Below the pieces are notes generated by a model. The model was given only the letters and a program-made list of their open reading frames with translations. It was not told the origin of the DNA and ran no database searches. 42,112 nucleotides of DNA from Acidimicrobiales bacterium. Lineage in GTDB: Bacteria; Actinomycetota; Acidimicrobiia; Acidimicrobiales; Poriferisodalaceae. The position numbers were made by a program, and so were the translations under genes. Below are positions 1-7,918 of this stretch, one piece after another (position 1 is the first letter of the stretch; each line of letters opens with the position of its first letter). The DNA lies in assembly GCA_009843525.1 (NCBI GenBank), contig VYDH01000013.1:1-42112 (forward strand). The letters run 5' to 3'.

Positions 1-14
1 ATGGAACTACACCA

Positions 15-503
15 TCACACCAACCAACCACGCGACCTAACCCGCGGCAGACCCTGACCAGCGGATTCGGCTGCTGGCGCTGAGGCCGAATCGGGTGGCT
101 GCTCAGCCGATGATCCGGTACGGGCAACGTCGACGGTGAATCTGAATGCGCCTTCGACGATGTGTCCATCTTCGGCCGCGACTCGCCAGCGGACCTCGTA
201 CTCGCCGCCGGTGAGCGGTGTCTCGAATTCCATGAGCCAGGTCTGGCTGTCCGCCAGGCTCAGCGAGTCAGGCCGGTACTCGACACCGTGCGCATCGAAC
301 ACCGTGAGACCGCTTCCGGCAGGCTCGACCGGGCGGTTGAACGTGAGCGAGATTGCCGAAACCGGCTCGCCGACGGTTTCGCCTTCGGTGGGGTGCGACG
401 ACTCCAATCCGGTGTGTGCAGCAACAGGCGTCTGCAGCGAGACCGAGAACACGACGCTGAGGGCCAACGCCAGCACGAGCGCGACTGCCGGACGCGGTCT
501 CAT
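15..503 (-). CDS. copC: CopC-domain periplasmic copper-binding protein
   Basis: A 162-residue secreted protein. Residues 1-29 form a signal peptide with a hydrophobic core and an AxA-type end (PVAA), leaving His30 as the likely mature N-terminus; CopC proteins use that His in copper binding. The CopC beta-sandwich covers about residues 30-125 and has the family landmarks ESSHPTEGE, LTFNRPVE and EDGHIVEGAFRF, where the His of DGH is the expected second Cu(II) ligand. The tail (about 126-162) is rich in Ser, Ala and Pro and has no membrane segment, so this is a stand-alone CopC, not a CopC-CopD fusion. It starts 6 bases after the macrodomain stop, with an AAGG ribosome site inside that junction, so it is probably the last gene of the CaiB operon. 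No CopD is visible before the window edge. Confidence 0.85.
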   Translation of the reverse strand: MRPRPAVALVLALALSVVFSVSLQTPVAAHTGLESSHPTEGETVGEPVSAISLTFNRPVEPAGSGLTVFDAHGVEYRPDSLSLADSQTWLMEFETPLTGGEYEVRWRVAAEDGHIVEGAFRFTVDVARTGSSAEQPPDSASAPAAESAGQGLPRVRSRGWLV

Positions 504-509
504 TCGCCT

Positions 510-1025
510 TCAATCGCTGAGTGCGGCCTCGTACGCGGCGCAGGCGTCGTTGTTGAAGCAGATGAAACGGATCAACTCGACATCAGTCGTAGCGGACTGG
601 ACAGTCGCGACGGCGATCTTGGCGGCGGGTGCGGCGGGGTAGCCGTAGATGCCGGTCGATATTGCCGGAAACGCGACTGAGTGGGCACCGACCTCGTCCG
701 CCCGGGCCAGCGATTCCCGGTAGCACGAAGCCAGCAGCTTGGGCTCGCCCTGGTGACCGCCGTGCCAGATCGGCCCCACGGTGTGGATCACCCATCGGGC
801 GGCCAGCCTGAAGCCGGGTGTGATCTTGGCCTGGCCGGTCGGGCAGCCGTCGAGTGTGCGGCAGTGCGCCAGCAGCTCAGGTCCGGCTGCGCGGTGGATG
901 GCACCGTCGACGCCACCTCCGCCGAGCAGCGTCTCGTTGGCGGCGTTCACGATCGCGTCGACCTGCTCGGTGGTGATGTCGCCGACAGCCAGTTCCAGTC
1001 TCGGACCGGGACGGGACTCGTTCAT
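510..1025 (-). CDS. Macrodomain protein (ADP-ribose/O-acetyl-ADP-ribose hydrolase type)
   Basis: A 171-residue single macrodomain of the MacroD/YmdB type. Visible motifs in order are [16 protein letters not shown] (ADP-ribose binding, near residue 13), the glycine-rich [14 protein letters not shown] loop, [17 protein letters not shown], and the [12 protein letters not shown] phosphate loop. Family members remove ADP-ribose from proteins or deacetylate O-acetyl-ADP-ribose in the cytosol; the exact substrate cannot be read here. The start is the ATG at 1025 because it overlaps the CaiB stop as ATGA, which implies translational coupling. The frame stays open upstream to about 1442, but that part is antisense-type low-complexity sequence inside caiB. 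Its placement between a CoA-transferase and CopC is unusual. Confidence 0.9.
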   Translation of the reverse strand: MNESRPGPRLELAVGDITTEQVDAIVNAANETLLGGGGVDGAIHRAAGPELLAHCRTLDGCPTGQAKITPGFRLAARWVIHTVGPIWHGGHQGEPKLLASCYRESLARADEVGAHSVAFPAISTGIYGYPAAPAAKIAVATVQSATTDVELIRFICFNNDACAAYEAALSD

Positions 1026-3367
1026 TCGAGGGCCTCGGCGATGGCCAGCTCTGCGATGCGGTCGCCGTCGTAGCCGAGCAGGTCTTCGAGGACTTCCATC
1101 GTGTGCTCGCCGTACATCGGCCCTGCCCACTCGAAGCCGTTGTGTGCTGCCGACAGGGTGTAGGGAACGCCGTCGACGACGGTGCTGCGGGCGAAGTCGT
1201 GTGGCATCCACTGGAAGTGCTGGCGGTGGGCGAGTTGGGGATCGTTGAAGCACGCTCCCGAGTTCTGCACATGGTGGGCAGCGATGCCGTGCGCTTGCAG
1301 GCGGTACATGAGCCCCGGGCCGTTCTGCCGGGAGGTGAACGCAGCGATGATCTCGTCCAGTTCGACCCGGCGCTCCCGGCGGGCCGCGGTGTCGAGAACG
1401 GCCAAGTCCTCCTGCCGCATCTCGGTCGCCAGCGAGCGCCATTGCTCGTCATCCGAGACGGCGATGGCGATCCACTCGTCGTCGCCCATCGTGGGGTACA
1501 CGCCGTGGGGCACCATCTGGTCGTCGGCATTGCCCCGCCGCGAACGCATTTCGCCGGTGTCTTGCAGCTCGGCGATCGCCGGTGCCAGCAGATGCACGGC
1601 AGCTTCCATCTGGGAGAAGTCCAGGTGCTGCCCCTCGCCCGTGCGACGCCGGTGGTCGAGCGCTGCGAGCAGCGCGCACACGGTGAACCGCGGCGAGCAG
1701 TAGTCGGTGTAGGCCAGGTACGGGCCGGCAGGCCCGCGATCGGCCCAGCCCGTGATGTCAAAAAAGCCGGCGATCGACGCCGCCATGTTCCCGAATCCGG
1801 CGAACTGCCGGAACGGCCCGGTCTGGCCCATCACGCAGCTCGAGACCATGACCAGCTCCGGGTTGACGTCGCGCAAGTCGTCGTAGCCGAGGCCCCAGGC
1901 GGCCATGGTGCCGGGTGTGAACGACTCGACGACCACATCGGCCCATGCGGCGAGGTCACGGACCACGTCGCGGGCTTCGGGCTTGTTCAGATTCAGCGAG
2001 ATCGTCATCTTGTTGGCGTTGGTGGAATGCCAGGCGATGGCGTTCTCCTGATCGGGCACATCGTCGCGATGCCCGAGTGCGCCCCTCAGCAGGCATGGGC
2101 GGTTCTGCGTCTCGACCCGCACGACCGTTGCGCCCCAGTGCGCCAGGATCTTCGTCGCCAGCGGTGCGGCCGCCACCCACGACAGGTCCGCCACCTTGAG
2201 CCCGGCGAGCGGCTTGTCTGTGCGGGCATCGGCAGACAGCGGTTGGGGTGCCGATGCCAGCCGAGCATCTCCTGCGGCGATGACCTCGGCGGTGTGCTGC
2301 CCGGCGTCAGGTGCGGGGCCGAGGACGTGCAACGGGGTGGCGCCGGCCAGCACGAGCCTGCCCGGCATCCGGGCGCCGTCGACGTCGTCCCAGAAGTTCC
2401 GATCTGCAAGCTGGGGACTGTCGAGCACGTCCTGCAGCGTGTTGACCGGGCAGATCAGCAACGAGTCCTGCAGGCCGCGCTCGATCATCTCGGCTTTCGT
2501 CTTGGTGAGGCAGAAGCGGGCGATGTCGTCCATCAGCCCCTCGATGACGTCGATGCTCTCCTCACCGGTCTGCAGTTGCAGTGCGAAGTTCACCCAGTCC
2601 TTGTTCAGGGTGTCGTCGTCACAGAAACCCTCGGCATGCATCCAGGTCAGGAATCGCCTCACCATCGGGCCGATCATCGGGCCGAATGCAACGGTGACGA
2701 TGATGTAGCCGTCCTTGCAGGGATAGATGGTGCGCAGCATCAGGTCGCCGAAGCGCACACCTCCCGCCTCGCGCTGCACTTCTGCGAGACCCGCCGGGGC
2801 GTAGAGGATCGCGGAGAGTGCCGTCTCGCACACCGCCTGCTGTGTGGACAGATCGACGTGCTGGCCACGGCCCATGCGCGCCCGGTGCTCCAGGGCGACC
2901 AGCGCAGCCACTGCAGCTTGCGCGCAGCCATGCAGCCAGGCTTGGGGGATGCTGATGCGAACAGGGGGACGGTCGCTGTCGCCGGTGACAGCGAGCTGAC
3001 CGCTCGATGCAAACAGCACCAGGTCGTCCGCCTGCCAGTCGGCCTTGGGTCCCGTCTCGCCCCACGGCGTGATGTGCACCGTGATGAGCTGGTCGTTCGA
3101 CTCCCGCACGGCTGCGAGGTCAATCTCGAACAGCGTCCCGTCGTTGTGCAGCACGATGTCGGCAGTCGCTGCCAGCGCCGCGACGTCAGCGGCGCTTGCA
3201 ACCGTCACCGAGCGCTTGCCCCGGTTGTAGGCGTCATGCGAATAGCCACGCGGCCACCCGCCGGGCGGCTCGGCGAGCACTACATCAGCGCCGAGCTGCG
3301 CGAGCAGGTTGCCGGCGAACCAGCAGCGTTCATCGGTGAGATCCAGCACCCGATACGGACCGAGCAT
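1022..3367 (-). CDS. Two-domain CaiB/BaiF-family CoA-transferase
   Basis: A 781-residue class III CoA-transferase built from two CaiB domains in one chain (about 1-375 and 385-781); classical members are about 400 residues and work as interlocked dimers. Domain 1 begins [18 protein letters not shown] and has [14 protein letters not shown] where the catalytic Asp of formyl-CoA transferase (its Asp169, in MQDAV) is expected, so Gln replaces it. Domain 2 begins [11 protein letters not shown], has the [18 protein letters not shown] signature, and reads [15 protein letters not shown] at the same place, giving Glu. Activity therefore probably rests on domain 2. The substrate is unknown; family members move CoA between carboxylic acids such as carnitine derivatives, bile acids and oxalate. 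A GGGGG-type ribosome site precedes the ATG. First gene of a coupled operon with the macrodomain and CopC genes. Confidence 0.92.
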   Translation of the reverse strand: MLGPYRVLDLTDERCWFAGNLLAQLGADVVLAEPPGGWPRGYSHDAYNRGKRSVTVASAADVAALAATADIVLHNDGTLFEIDLAAVRESNDQLITVHITPWGETGPKADWQADDLVLFASSGQLAVTGDSDRPPVRISIPQAWLHGCAQAAVAALVALEHRARMGRGQHVDLSTQQAVCETALSAILYAPAGLAEVQREAGGVRFGDLMLRTIYPCKDGYIIVTVAFGPMIGPMVRRFLTWMHAEGFCDDDTLNKDWVNFALQLQTGEESIDVIEGLMDDIARFCLTKTKAEMIERGLQDSLLICPVNTLQDVLDSPQLADRNFWDDVDGARMPGRLVLAGATPLHVLGPAPDAGQHTAEVIAAGDARLASAPQPLSADARTDKPLAGLKVADLSWVAAAPLATKILAHWGATVVRVETQNRPCLLRGALGHRDDVPDQENAIAWHSTNANKMTISLNLNKPEARDVVRDLAAWADVVVESFTPGTMAAWGLGYDDLRDVNPELVMVSSCVMGQTGPFRQFAGFGNMAASIAGFFDITGWADRGPAGPYLAYTDYCSPRFTVCALLAALDHRRRTGEGQHLDFSQMEAAVHLLAPAIAELQDTGEMRSRRGNADDQMVPHGVYPTMGDDEWIAIAVSDDEQWRSLATEMRQEDLAVLDTAARRERRVELDEIIAAFTSRQNGPGLMYRLQAHGIAAHHVQNSGACFNDPQLAHRQHFQWMPHDFARSTVVDGVPYTLSAAHNGFEWAGPMYGEHTMEVLEDLLGYDGDRIAELAIAEALE

Positions 3368-3379
3368 CTCGCCCCCAGG

Positions 3380-3408
3380 CTGTCGAATGGGCGACAGATG
3401 CTGTCGCC
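3380..3408 (-). promoter_or_regulatory. Nested inverted repeat in the leader of the CaiB operon
   Basis: Three copies of one 6-mer alternate in orientation: CTGTCG (3380-3385), CGACAG (3392-3397), CTGTCG (3401-3406). The last two belong to a perfect 8-bp stem with a 3-base loop (GGCGACAG-ATG-CTGTCGCC, 3390-3408). The first two can form a competing 6-bp stem. The element lies 13-41 bases before the CaiB start codon and just upstream of its ribosome site, so it could be an operator or an alternative-hairpin leader. It could also end SDR transcripts arriving from upstream, but no T-run follows on that strand. The function is inference. Confidence 0.45.
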
Positions 3409-3485
3409 GCGGTTCCTGCGCCCGGACACTAGTTCTGCTTGCTGGGCACGCCGATGGCCGCGCCCGCGGCAGTTCGGCCGCTGCG

Positions 3486-4256
3486 CTACTCGGGCGTGAC
3501 GTAGGCGGCGGTGAGGCCGCCGTCGACCTGCAGGTTGGCGCCTGTCATGTAGGACGAGTCGTCCGATGCCAGGAACAGCGCAGCAGAGGCCATCTCGTCG
3601 GCTTCGCCGAAACGGCCCATCGGCACGTGGACGAGCCTTCGCTGCTTCTTCTCGGGCGTGTCGAGGAACGACATCAGCATCTCGGTGCGCAGCGGCCCGG
3701 GCGAGAGTGCGTTGACGCGGATGTTCTCCCGGGCGTGCACCACCGCCAACTCCCGCGTCAGCGCCAGCACGGCGCCCTTGGACGCCGTGTAAGCAATCTG
3801 TGGCGTCGCGGCGCCCACCGAGGCAACGAACGAAGCCGTGTTGATGATGGAGCCGCCGCCGTGACGGCGCATCGCTTCGACGGCGTGCCGGCAGCCGTAC
3901 AAGACTCCCTTGATGTTGACGCCGAAAGTGCGGTCGATCGTCTCCTCGCCCGTTGCGATGGCGTCAGTGTCGTCGTCGAGCATGATGCCGGCGTTGTTGA
4001 ACGCCACATCCAGCCCGCCGTACACGTCTTCGGCGCGGCCGAACGCTGCCGCCACGTCGGCGTCATCCGACACGTCGGCATGAACAGCGATTGCCTCGCC
4101 GCCGGCGCGCTGCACTTCGGTCACCGTGTCTTCGTTCGAATCTGCGATGTCGACGGCGACGATCTGTGCGCCTTCGGCCGCGAAACGCAGCGCCGTGGCC
4201 CGGCCGATCCCGCTGCCCGTACCTGTGATCAAGGCCACTTTGCCCTGCAGTCTCAT
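3486..4256 (-). CDS. Short-chain dehydrogenase/reductase (SDR)
   Basis: A 256-residue classical SDR, the usual length for the family. It has the Rossmann motif TGTGSGIG (residues 11-18), an acidic residue after beta-2 (VDIAD, suggesting NAD(H) preference), NNAG (87-90), and a catalytic set of about Ser142, Tyr156 and Lys160 (YTASK). The C-terminal part ends with MTGANLQVDGG, typical of FabG-like SDRs. It interconverts an alcohol and a ketone; the substrate is unknown. The ATG at 4256 is chosen because GGGAGG lies 4 bases upstream and the homologous part begins MRLQGKVALITG; the frame is open to 4373 but that part has no SDR character. It is divergent from the DAO flavoprotein gene and lies 118 bases upstream of the CaiB operon. 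Confidence 0.93.
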   Translation of the reverse strand: MRLQGKVALITGTGSGIGRATALRFAAEGAQIVAVDIADSNEDTVTEVQRAGGEAIAVHADVSDDADVAAAFGRAEDVYGGLDVAFNNAGIMLDDDTDAIATGEETIDRTFGVNIKGVLYGCRHAVEAMRRHGGGSIINTASFVASVGAATPQIAYTASKGAVLALTRELAVVHARENIRVNALSPGPLRTEMLMSFLDTPEKKQRRLVHVPMGRFGEADEMASAALFLASDDSSYMTGANLQVDGGLTAAYVTPE

Positions 4257-4372
4257 GCCGCCTCCCTGTTCCGGATGCGCTTGCGGCAGCCTCGTCATTC
4301 CGGTTCTGGCGTGCGCGGCTGCCATGATCAGACGGCGCCGAACCGTCTCATCACACGACAGGACCGTAACCA

Positions 4373-5581
4373 ATGACCGCTGCGTCTAACGCGCCACGAC
4401 GAGACTCCTACGACGTGGTGATTGTGGGCGGCGCGGTCATGGGGTCGTCCATTGCCTGGGCGCTGTCGGCCAGCGGTGGTTTCGATGGCTCGGTGCTGGT
4501 GGTGGAGCGGGATCCGACGTATTCGTACGCCTCCACCACGCACACGAACAGCTGCATGCGCCAGCAGTTCTCGAACCCGCTGAACGTGCAGATCTCTCGC
4601 TTCAGCGCGGACTTCGTGCGGAACTTCCGCGAGTGCCTCGGCGGCGATCCCGAGATCCCCGACATCTTCGTCCACCACTTCGGCTACATGTACCTCGCTG
4701 CCGATGAGGACTTCGCCGACACGCTGCGCCGCAACCAAGCCGTCCAAGCCGATCTGGGCTCGGGCACGCGCATCATGAGCCCGGCCGAGATCAAGGCCGA
4801 CTACCCCTTCTACAACGTTGACGACATCCTCTGCGGCAGCCACAACCTGACCGACGAGGGCTATTTCGACTCGGGCACGATGTTCGACTGGTGGCGCCGC
4901 AAGGCCCGCCAGAACGGCGTCACCTACATCACCGACGAAGTTGTTGATCTCGTCATCTCAGCTGGACGTGTGACCTCGGCAGTGCTGGCATCGGGGCGCG
5001 AAGTCGGCTGCGGAACCCTGGTGAATGCCGCCGGGCCACGCGCAGTCGAGGTGGCCCGTATGGCAGGCGCAACCTTGCCGGTGGAACCGCGCAAGCGGTA
5101 CACGTTCATCTTCGATGCAGCAGAGCCGCTCGACCGAGCCCTGCCGCTCACCATCGACCCGACCGGCGTCCACATGCGCAGCGACGGCGACGCCTACATG
5201 TGCGGTTGCACCCCTGATGTGGACCCAGCCGTCGACTACGACGACTTCGCCATGGACCATGACATCTTCGAAGCCAAGGTGTGGCCGGTGTTGGCCCATC
5301 GCGTGCCTGCCTTCGAACGCCTCAAGGTCACCCGCCAGTGGGCCGGCCACTACGCCTACAACACGCTCGACCACAACGTGGTGGTGGGGCCGCATCACGA
5401 GGTCGAGAACTTTGTCTTTGCCAACGGGTTCTCCGGCCACGGCATGCAGCAGTCGCCGGCCATCGGCCGGGCGGTGTCGGAATGGATCGCCTACGGCGAG
5501 TACCGCACGCTGGATCTCACGCCGCTGGGCTACCAGCGCATCGTCGACCGGACGCCGTTCGTGGAGAGCGCCATCATCTGA
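4373..5581 (+). CDS. FAD-dependent oxidoreductase, DAO/sarcosine oxidase-like family
   Basis: A 402-residue DAO-fold flavoprotein. The N-terminal ADP-binding motif is VVIVGGAVMGSSIAWAL (about residues 15-31), followed by an acidic residue (VVERD) that binds the FAD ribose. The central region has VNAAGPRAVEVARMAG, the usual second FAD contact. The C-terminal part has NFVFANGFSGHGMQQSPAIG, the conserved GFSGHG loop over the flavin. Family members oxidise secondary or tertiary amines (sarcosine, dimethylglycine) or D-amino acids, and some act as dehydrogenases using electron-transfer flavoprotein. The exact substrate is not determinable. It lacks the folate-binding C-terminal domain of dimethylglycine dehydrogenase. 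An AGGA lies about 10 bases before the ATG. The LLM gene starts 54 bases downstream and may have its own promoter. Confidence 0.9.
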   Translation: MTAASNAPRRDSYDVVIVGGAVMGSSIAWALSASGGFDGSVLVVERDPTYSYASTTHTNSCMRQQFSNPLNVQISRFSADFVRNFRECLGGDPEIPDIFVHHFGYMYLAADEDFADTLRRNQAVQADLGSGTRIMSPAEIKADYPFYNVDDILCGSHNLTDEGYFDSGTMFDWWRRKARQNGVTYITDEVVDLVISAGRVTSAVLASGREVGCGTLVNAAGPRAVEVARMAGATLPVEPRKRYTFIFDAAEPLDRALPLTIDPTGVHMRSDGDAYMCGCTPDVDPAVDYDDFAMDHDIFEAKVWPVLAHRVPAFERLKVTRQWAGHYAYNTLDHNVVVGPHHEVENFVFANGFSGHGMQQSPAIGRAVSEWIAYGEYRTLDLTPLGYQRIVDRTPFVESAII

Positions 5582-5623
5582 GCCTGCTCCGCGCCGCCTC
5601 CGATGGCGCTGGCGGTACAGCAC

Positions 5624-5629
5624 TACTCT
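5624..5629 (+). promoter_or_regulatory. Candidate -10 box (TACTCT) for a leaderless LLM transcript
   Basis: TACTCT matches the actinobacterial TAnnnT -10 pattern and ends 6 bases before the GTG at 5636. Transcription would then start at or within a base of the start codon, giving an mRNA without a leader. No Shine-Dalgarno sequence precedes the GTG, which agrees. Inference from spacing alone. Confidence 0.5.
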
Positions 5630-5635
5630 CGCCCC

Positions 5636-6646
5636 GTGCGTTTCGGCATCTTCGATCAGCTCGAACAGCCCGGAGATGTGCCGTGGCATGAGCTCTACCG
5701 CCACCGCCTGGATTTGCTGGTTCGGGCCGAAAAGGCCGGGGTGTGGGGCTGGCACAAGTCCGAGCACCACCTGATCCCGCTCGACGCCGCGCCCAGCATC
5801 AACGTGTTCCTGGCAGCCGCCATCGAGCGCACCAGCCGCATCCGCATCTGCTCGCTGGTGCACCTGCTGCCCTTCTATCACCCGATCCGGCTGGCCGAGG
5901 AGCTGTGCATGCTCGACCAGCTCTCCGAGGGCCGGCTGGAGTTCGGCTTCGGCAAGGGCATCAGCGTGCCCGAGCACCTGCTGTGGGGCCTCGACCCCGA
6001 TGATGCCATCGCGCAGACCGACGAGTCGCTGGAGCTGATCCTGGCGGCCATGCAGACCAGCGGGAACTTCAGCTTCGACGGGCAGTTCTACGAATTCCGC
6101 GACGTGCCGATCGAATTCGAGCCCTACCAGAAGCCCTACCCGCCGCTGTGGCGTCCCGGCCAGCTGGAGACGGCCGCCGAGATGGGCGTGCGCACCATGG
6201 CCGCGGGACCGCTTGCCGCCGTGGCTGCGAGCACCGCCCGCTACCGCGAGCTCCTCTGCGCGGCCGGCATCGGCCGGCACCACTCGCCGATGATCGGCGG
6301 CCTGCGGCGACTGGTGGTGGCGCCTACTGACGGTGAGGCCGACGAGATCGGGCGCCGCACCTGGGCTGCGTTCACCGAGCATCTGACACGGCTGTTCAGG
6401 CGCTACGAGATGACGCCGCCGAATGACCCGACGCTCGGGGGCGACTACGACAAGGCCAAGCACTTCCAGGCCGTCGTGGTCGGTTCGCCCCAGACAGTGC
6501 GTGAGCACTGCGAGCAATTCGCCGCAGAAGCCGGCACGGACTACTTCGTGGGCGTCTTCGCGTGGGGCGACCTGTCCGCCTACGAGGTGGACCGCTCCTT
6601 CGATCTCTTCGCGGAGCACGTGATGGCCCCGCTGGCGGCGCACTGA
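5636..6646 (+). CDS. LLM-class flavin/F420-dependent oxidoreductase (1)
   Basis: A 336-residue luciferase-like monooxygenase-fold protein. It opens VRFGIFDQLEQ, as bacterial-luciferase-type enzymes do. Landmarks are GVWGWHKSEHH (near residue 39), the RIRICSLVHLLPFYHPIRLAEELCMLDQLSEGRLEFGFGKG region typical of the TIM-barrel core (given here only as location, residues about 75-116), and a C-terminal part with VVGSPQTVREHCEQF. Such enzymes use FMN or F420 to oxidise or reduce small organic molecules; the cofactor cannot be decided by eye. The GTG at 5636 is preferred to an ATG at 5603 because it gives the family N-terminus and has a -10 box 6 bases upstream. It follows the DAO gene and precedes the NTF2-like gene by 55 bases. 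Confidence 0.9.
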   Translation: MRFGIFDQLEQPGDVPWHELYRHRLDLLVRAEKAGVWGWHKSEHHLIPLDAAPSINVFLAAAIERTSRIRICSLVHLLPFYHPIRLAEELCMLDQLSEGRLEFGFGKGISVPEHLLWGLDPDDAIAQTDESLELILAAMQTSGNFSFDGQFYEFRDVPIEFEPYQKPYPPLWRPGQLETAAEMGVRTMAAGPLAAVAASTARYRELLCAAGIGRHHSPMIGGLRRLVVAPTDGEADEIGRRTWAAFTEHLTRLFRRYEMTPPNDPTLGGDYDKAKHFQAVVVGSPQTVREHCEQFAAEAGTDYFVGVFAWGDLSAYEVDRSFDLFAEHVMAPLAAH

Positions 6647-6701
6647 GCGCCCGGTCACTTACGCTTCGGCCGCCCCAGACAAGAATCGAGGATGACCAGC
6701 C

Positions 6702-7163
6702 ATGAGCCAATGGAGCCGAGACGAGATCGAAGTGGCGCTTGCCACCTACCAGGCGGCGAGCAAGAAGGCGGGACAGACCGGCGACTGGCGCGACTGGGCG
6801 GACTGCTTCACCGAAGACGCCACCTACGTCGAGCACTTCTTCGGCACGATGATCGGGCGGGAGACCATCTACGAGTGGATCCAGTCCCAGATGAGCGAGT
6901 GGCCGGGATCGGAGATGGTCGAGTTCCCCATCGAGTGGCACATCATCGATGAGGAACGGGGCTGGGTGGTGTGCCAGATCTGGAATCGCATGGGCGACCC
7001 CGGCGACGGCTCGGACCATCGGGAGTACAACTTTTCGCTCCTCAAGTACGCGGGCGATGGCCTGTGGAGCTACGAGGAGGACATCTACAACCCGAACCGC
7101 TTCATCGAGATGCTGGAGGGGTACGAGGCCAGCAAGGCGGCGCTCGCGACCGAGACATCCTGA
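6702..7163 (+). CDS. NTF2/SnoaL-like small enzyme or binding protein
   Basis: A 153-residue cone-shaped alpha+beta (NTF2-like) protein. The pattern WADCFTEDATYVEHFFGTMIGRETIYEWI (location about residues 33-62) is the usual helix-turn with the family's acidic and aromatic pocket residues, followed by beta strands ending EEDIYNPNRFIEML. Related proteins include polyketide cyclases, ketosteroid isomerases and many uncharacterised pocket proteins encoded beside redox genes. Substrate unknown. The ATG at 6702 has GAGG about 10 bases upstream. It lies between LLM gene 1 and the VOC gene on the same strand. Confidence 0.85.
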   Translation: MSQWSRDEIEVALATYQAASKKAGQTGDWRDWADCFTEDATYVEHFFGTMIGRETIYEWIQSQMSEWPGSEMVEFPIEWHIIDEERGWVVCQIWNRMGDPGDGSDHREYNFSLLKYAGDGLWSYEEDIYNPNRFIEMLEGYEASKAALATETS

Positions 7164-7199
7164 GCGCACCCGGGTTGGCTGCCCCGAACCGCCGAGACA

Positions 7200-7205
7200 T
7201 ATAGT
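7200..7205 (+). promoter_or_regulatory. Candidate -10 box (TATAGT) before the VOC-RdhA operon
   Basis: TATAGT is one of the best -10 matches in the window. A weak -35-like TTGGCT lies at 7175-7180, giving a 19-base spacer. The start site would fall near 7212, leaving a leader of about 23 bases that contains the AGGGGGG ribosome site of the VOC gene at 7235. It would drive the coupled operon from VOC to LLM 2. Confidence 0.45.
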
Positions 7206-7234
7206 CACAACAGGACTGCAGCAGGGGGGCTCGA

Positions 7235-7918
7235 ATGACTGCACTGCATCCCAATGGCGTGAACCACCTGGCCCTGTCCACCCGCGACATGAAGGGTCAG
7301 CTGGAGTTCTGGTGCGATGTGCTGGGCCTGCCGCTGAAGGCCCTGTACTGGATGCACGGCGTGGACGGCACCTACCACGGCTTCGTGGAACTCGCTCCCG
7401 ACAGCTACGTCGCGTTTGTGCAGCATCCGGACAATGCCAAGGACATCGAGCTGGGGGTCACCCACGCCGGCGGGCCGGGGGAGCCGGTGACTGCAGGCAC
7501 CATGCAGCACGTGGCCTTCAACGTCGACACATTCGAGGACCTGATGGCGCTGCGGGACCGCATCCGCGACCGGGGCGTGCAGGTATTCGGTCCGATCGAC
7601 CACGGCTTCATCCAGTCCGTCTACTTCGCCGGCCCCGAGGGCCTGGCGCTCGAGGTGGCGTGCGGTTCGGCCATTCCCGTGGAGCAGTGGGTGGACCCCG
7701 AAGTTCAAGACTTGTGCGGCATCTCTGCCGCCGAACTCGAGGCGCTGAAGCATCCGGCGGAATTCGCCCGTCCTGCGGAGCCGGTGCCCCAGCCCGCTTC
7801 GGACACCGGCATGCCGCGGCTGATGCCCGAGGACCACTACGACATGGTGATGAGCCTGCCTGACCAGGTGGTGTGGGATCGCATGAGCGAGACCACGCCC
7901 CCCGTCGCCGCCGACTGA
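7235..7918 (+). CDS. VOC-superfamily (glyoxalase/extradiol dioxygenase-like) protein
   Basis: A 227-residue protein with two beta-alpha-beta-beta-beta units in residues about 5-155. The vicinal-oxygen-chelate metal ligands can be seen: His in VNHLALS (residue 10 region), His in MQHVAFNV and Glu in LALEVAC; an internal VELAPDSYVAF strand completes the first unit. The C-terminal 70 residues are an extension rich in Pro and Glu, ending DQVVWDRMSE. VOC proteins act as isomerases, dioxygenases, epoxide-opening enzymes or binding proteins; the reaction here is unknown. A strong G-rich ribosome site precedes the ATG. The stop TGA is immediately followed by the ATG of the RdhA-like gene (zero spacing), so the two are likely co-translated. 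Confidence 0.88.
   Translation: MTALHPNGVNHLALSTRDMKGQLEFWCDVLGLPLKALYWMHGVDGTYHGFVELAPDSYVAFVQHPDNAKDIELGVTHAGGPGEPVTAGTMQHVAFNVDTFEDLMALRDRIRDRGVQVFGPIDHGFIQSVYFAGPEGLALEVACGSAIPVEQWVDPEVQDLCGISAAELEALKHPAEFARPAEPVPQPASDTGMPRLMPEDHYDMVMSLPDQVVWDRMSETTPPVAAD

Noticed and set aside
1..57. Short plus-strand frame starting with ATG at base 1
   Set aside because: Only 18 codons, opposite the copC tail, with no support.
1103..3499. Long open frame (798 codons) on the plus strand opposite the CaiB gene
   Set aside because: It is the GC-rich antisense frame of a clear two-domain CaiB gene, has no domain and no ribosome site. The same applies to open frames opposite 5-6.6 kb, 8.2-10.1 kb, 11.3-12.9 kb and 21.3-22.2 kb.
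5603..5635. ATG start for LLM 1 at 5603
   Set aside because: The 11 added residues do not resemble LLM N-termini and would overlie the TACTCT box; GTG at 5636 fits both homology and promoter.
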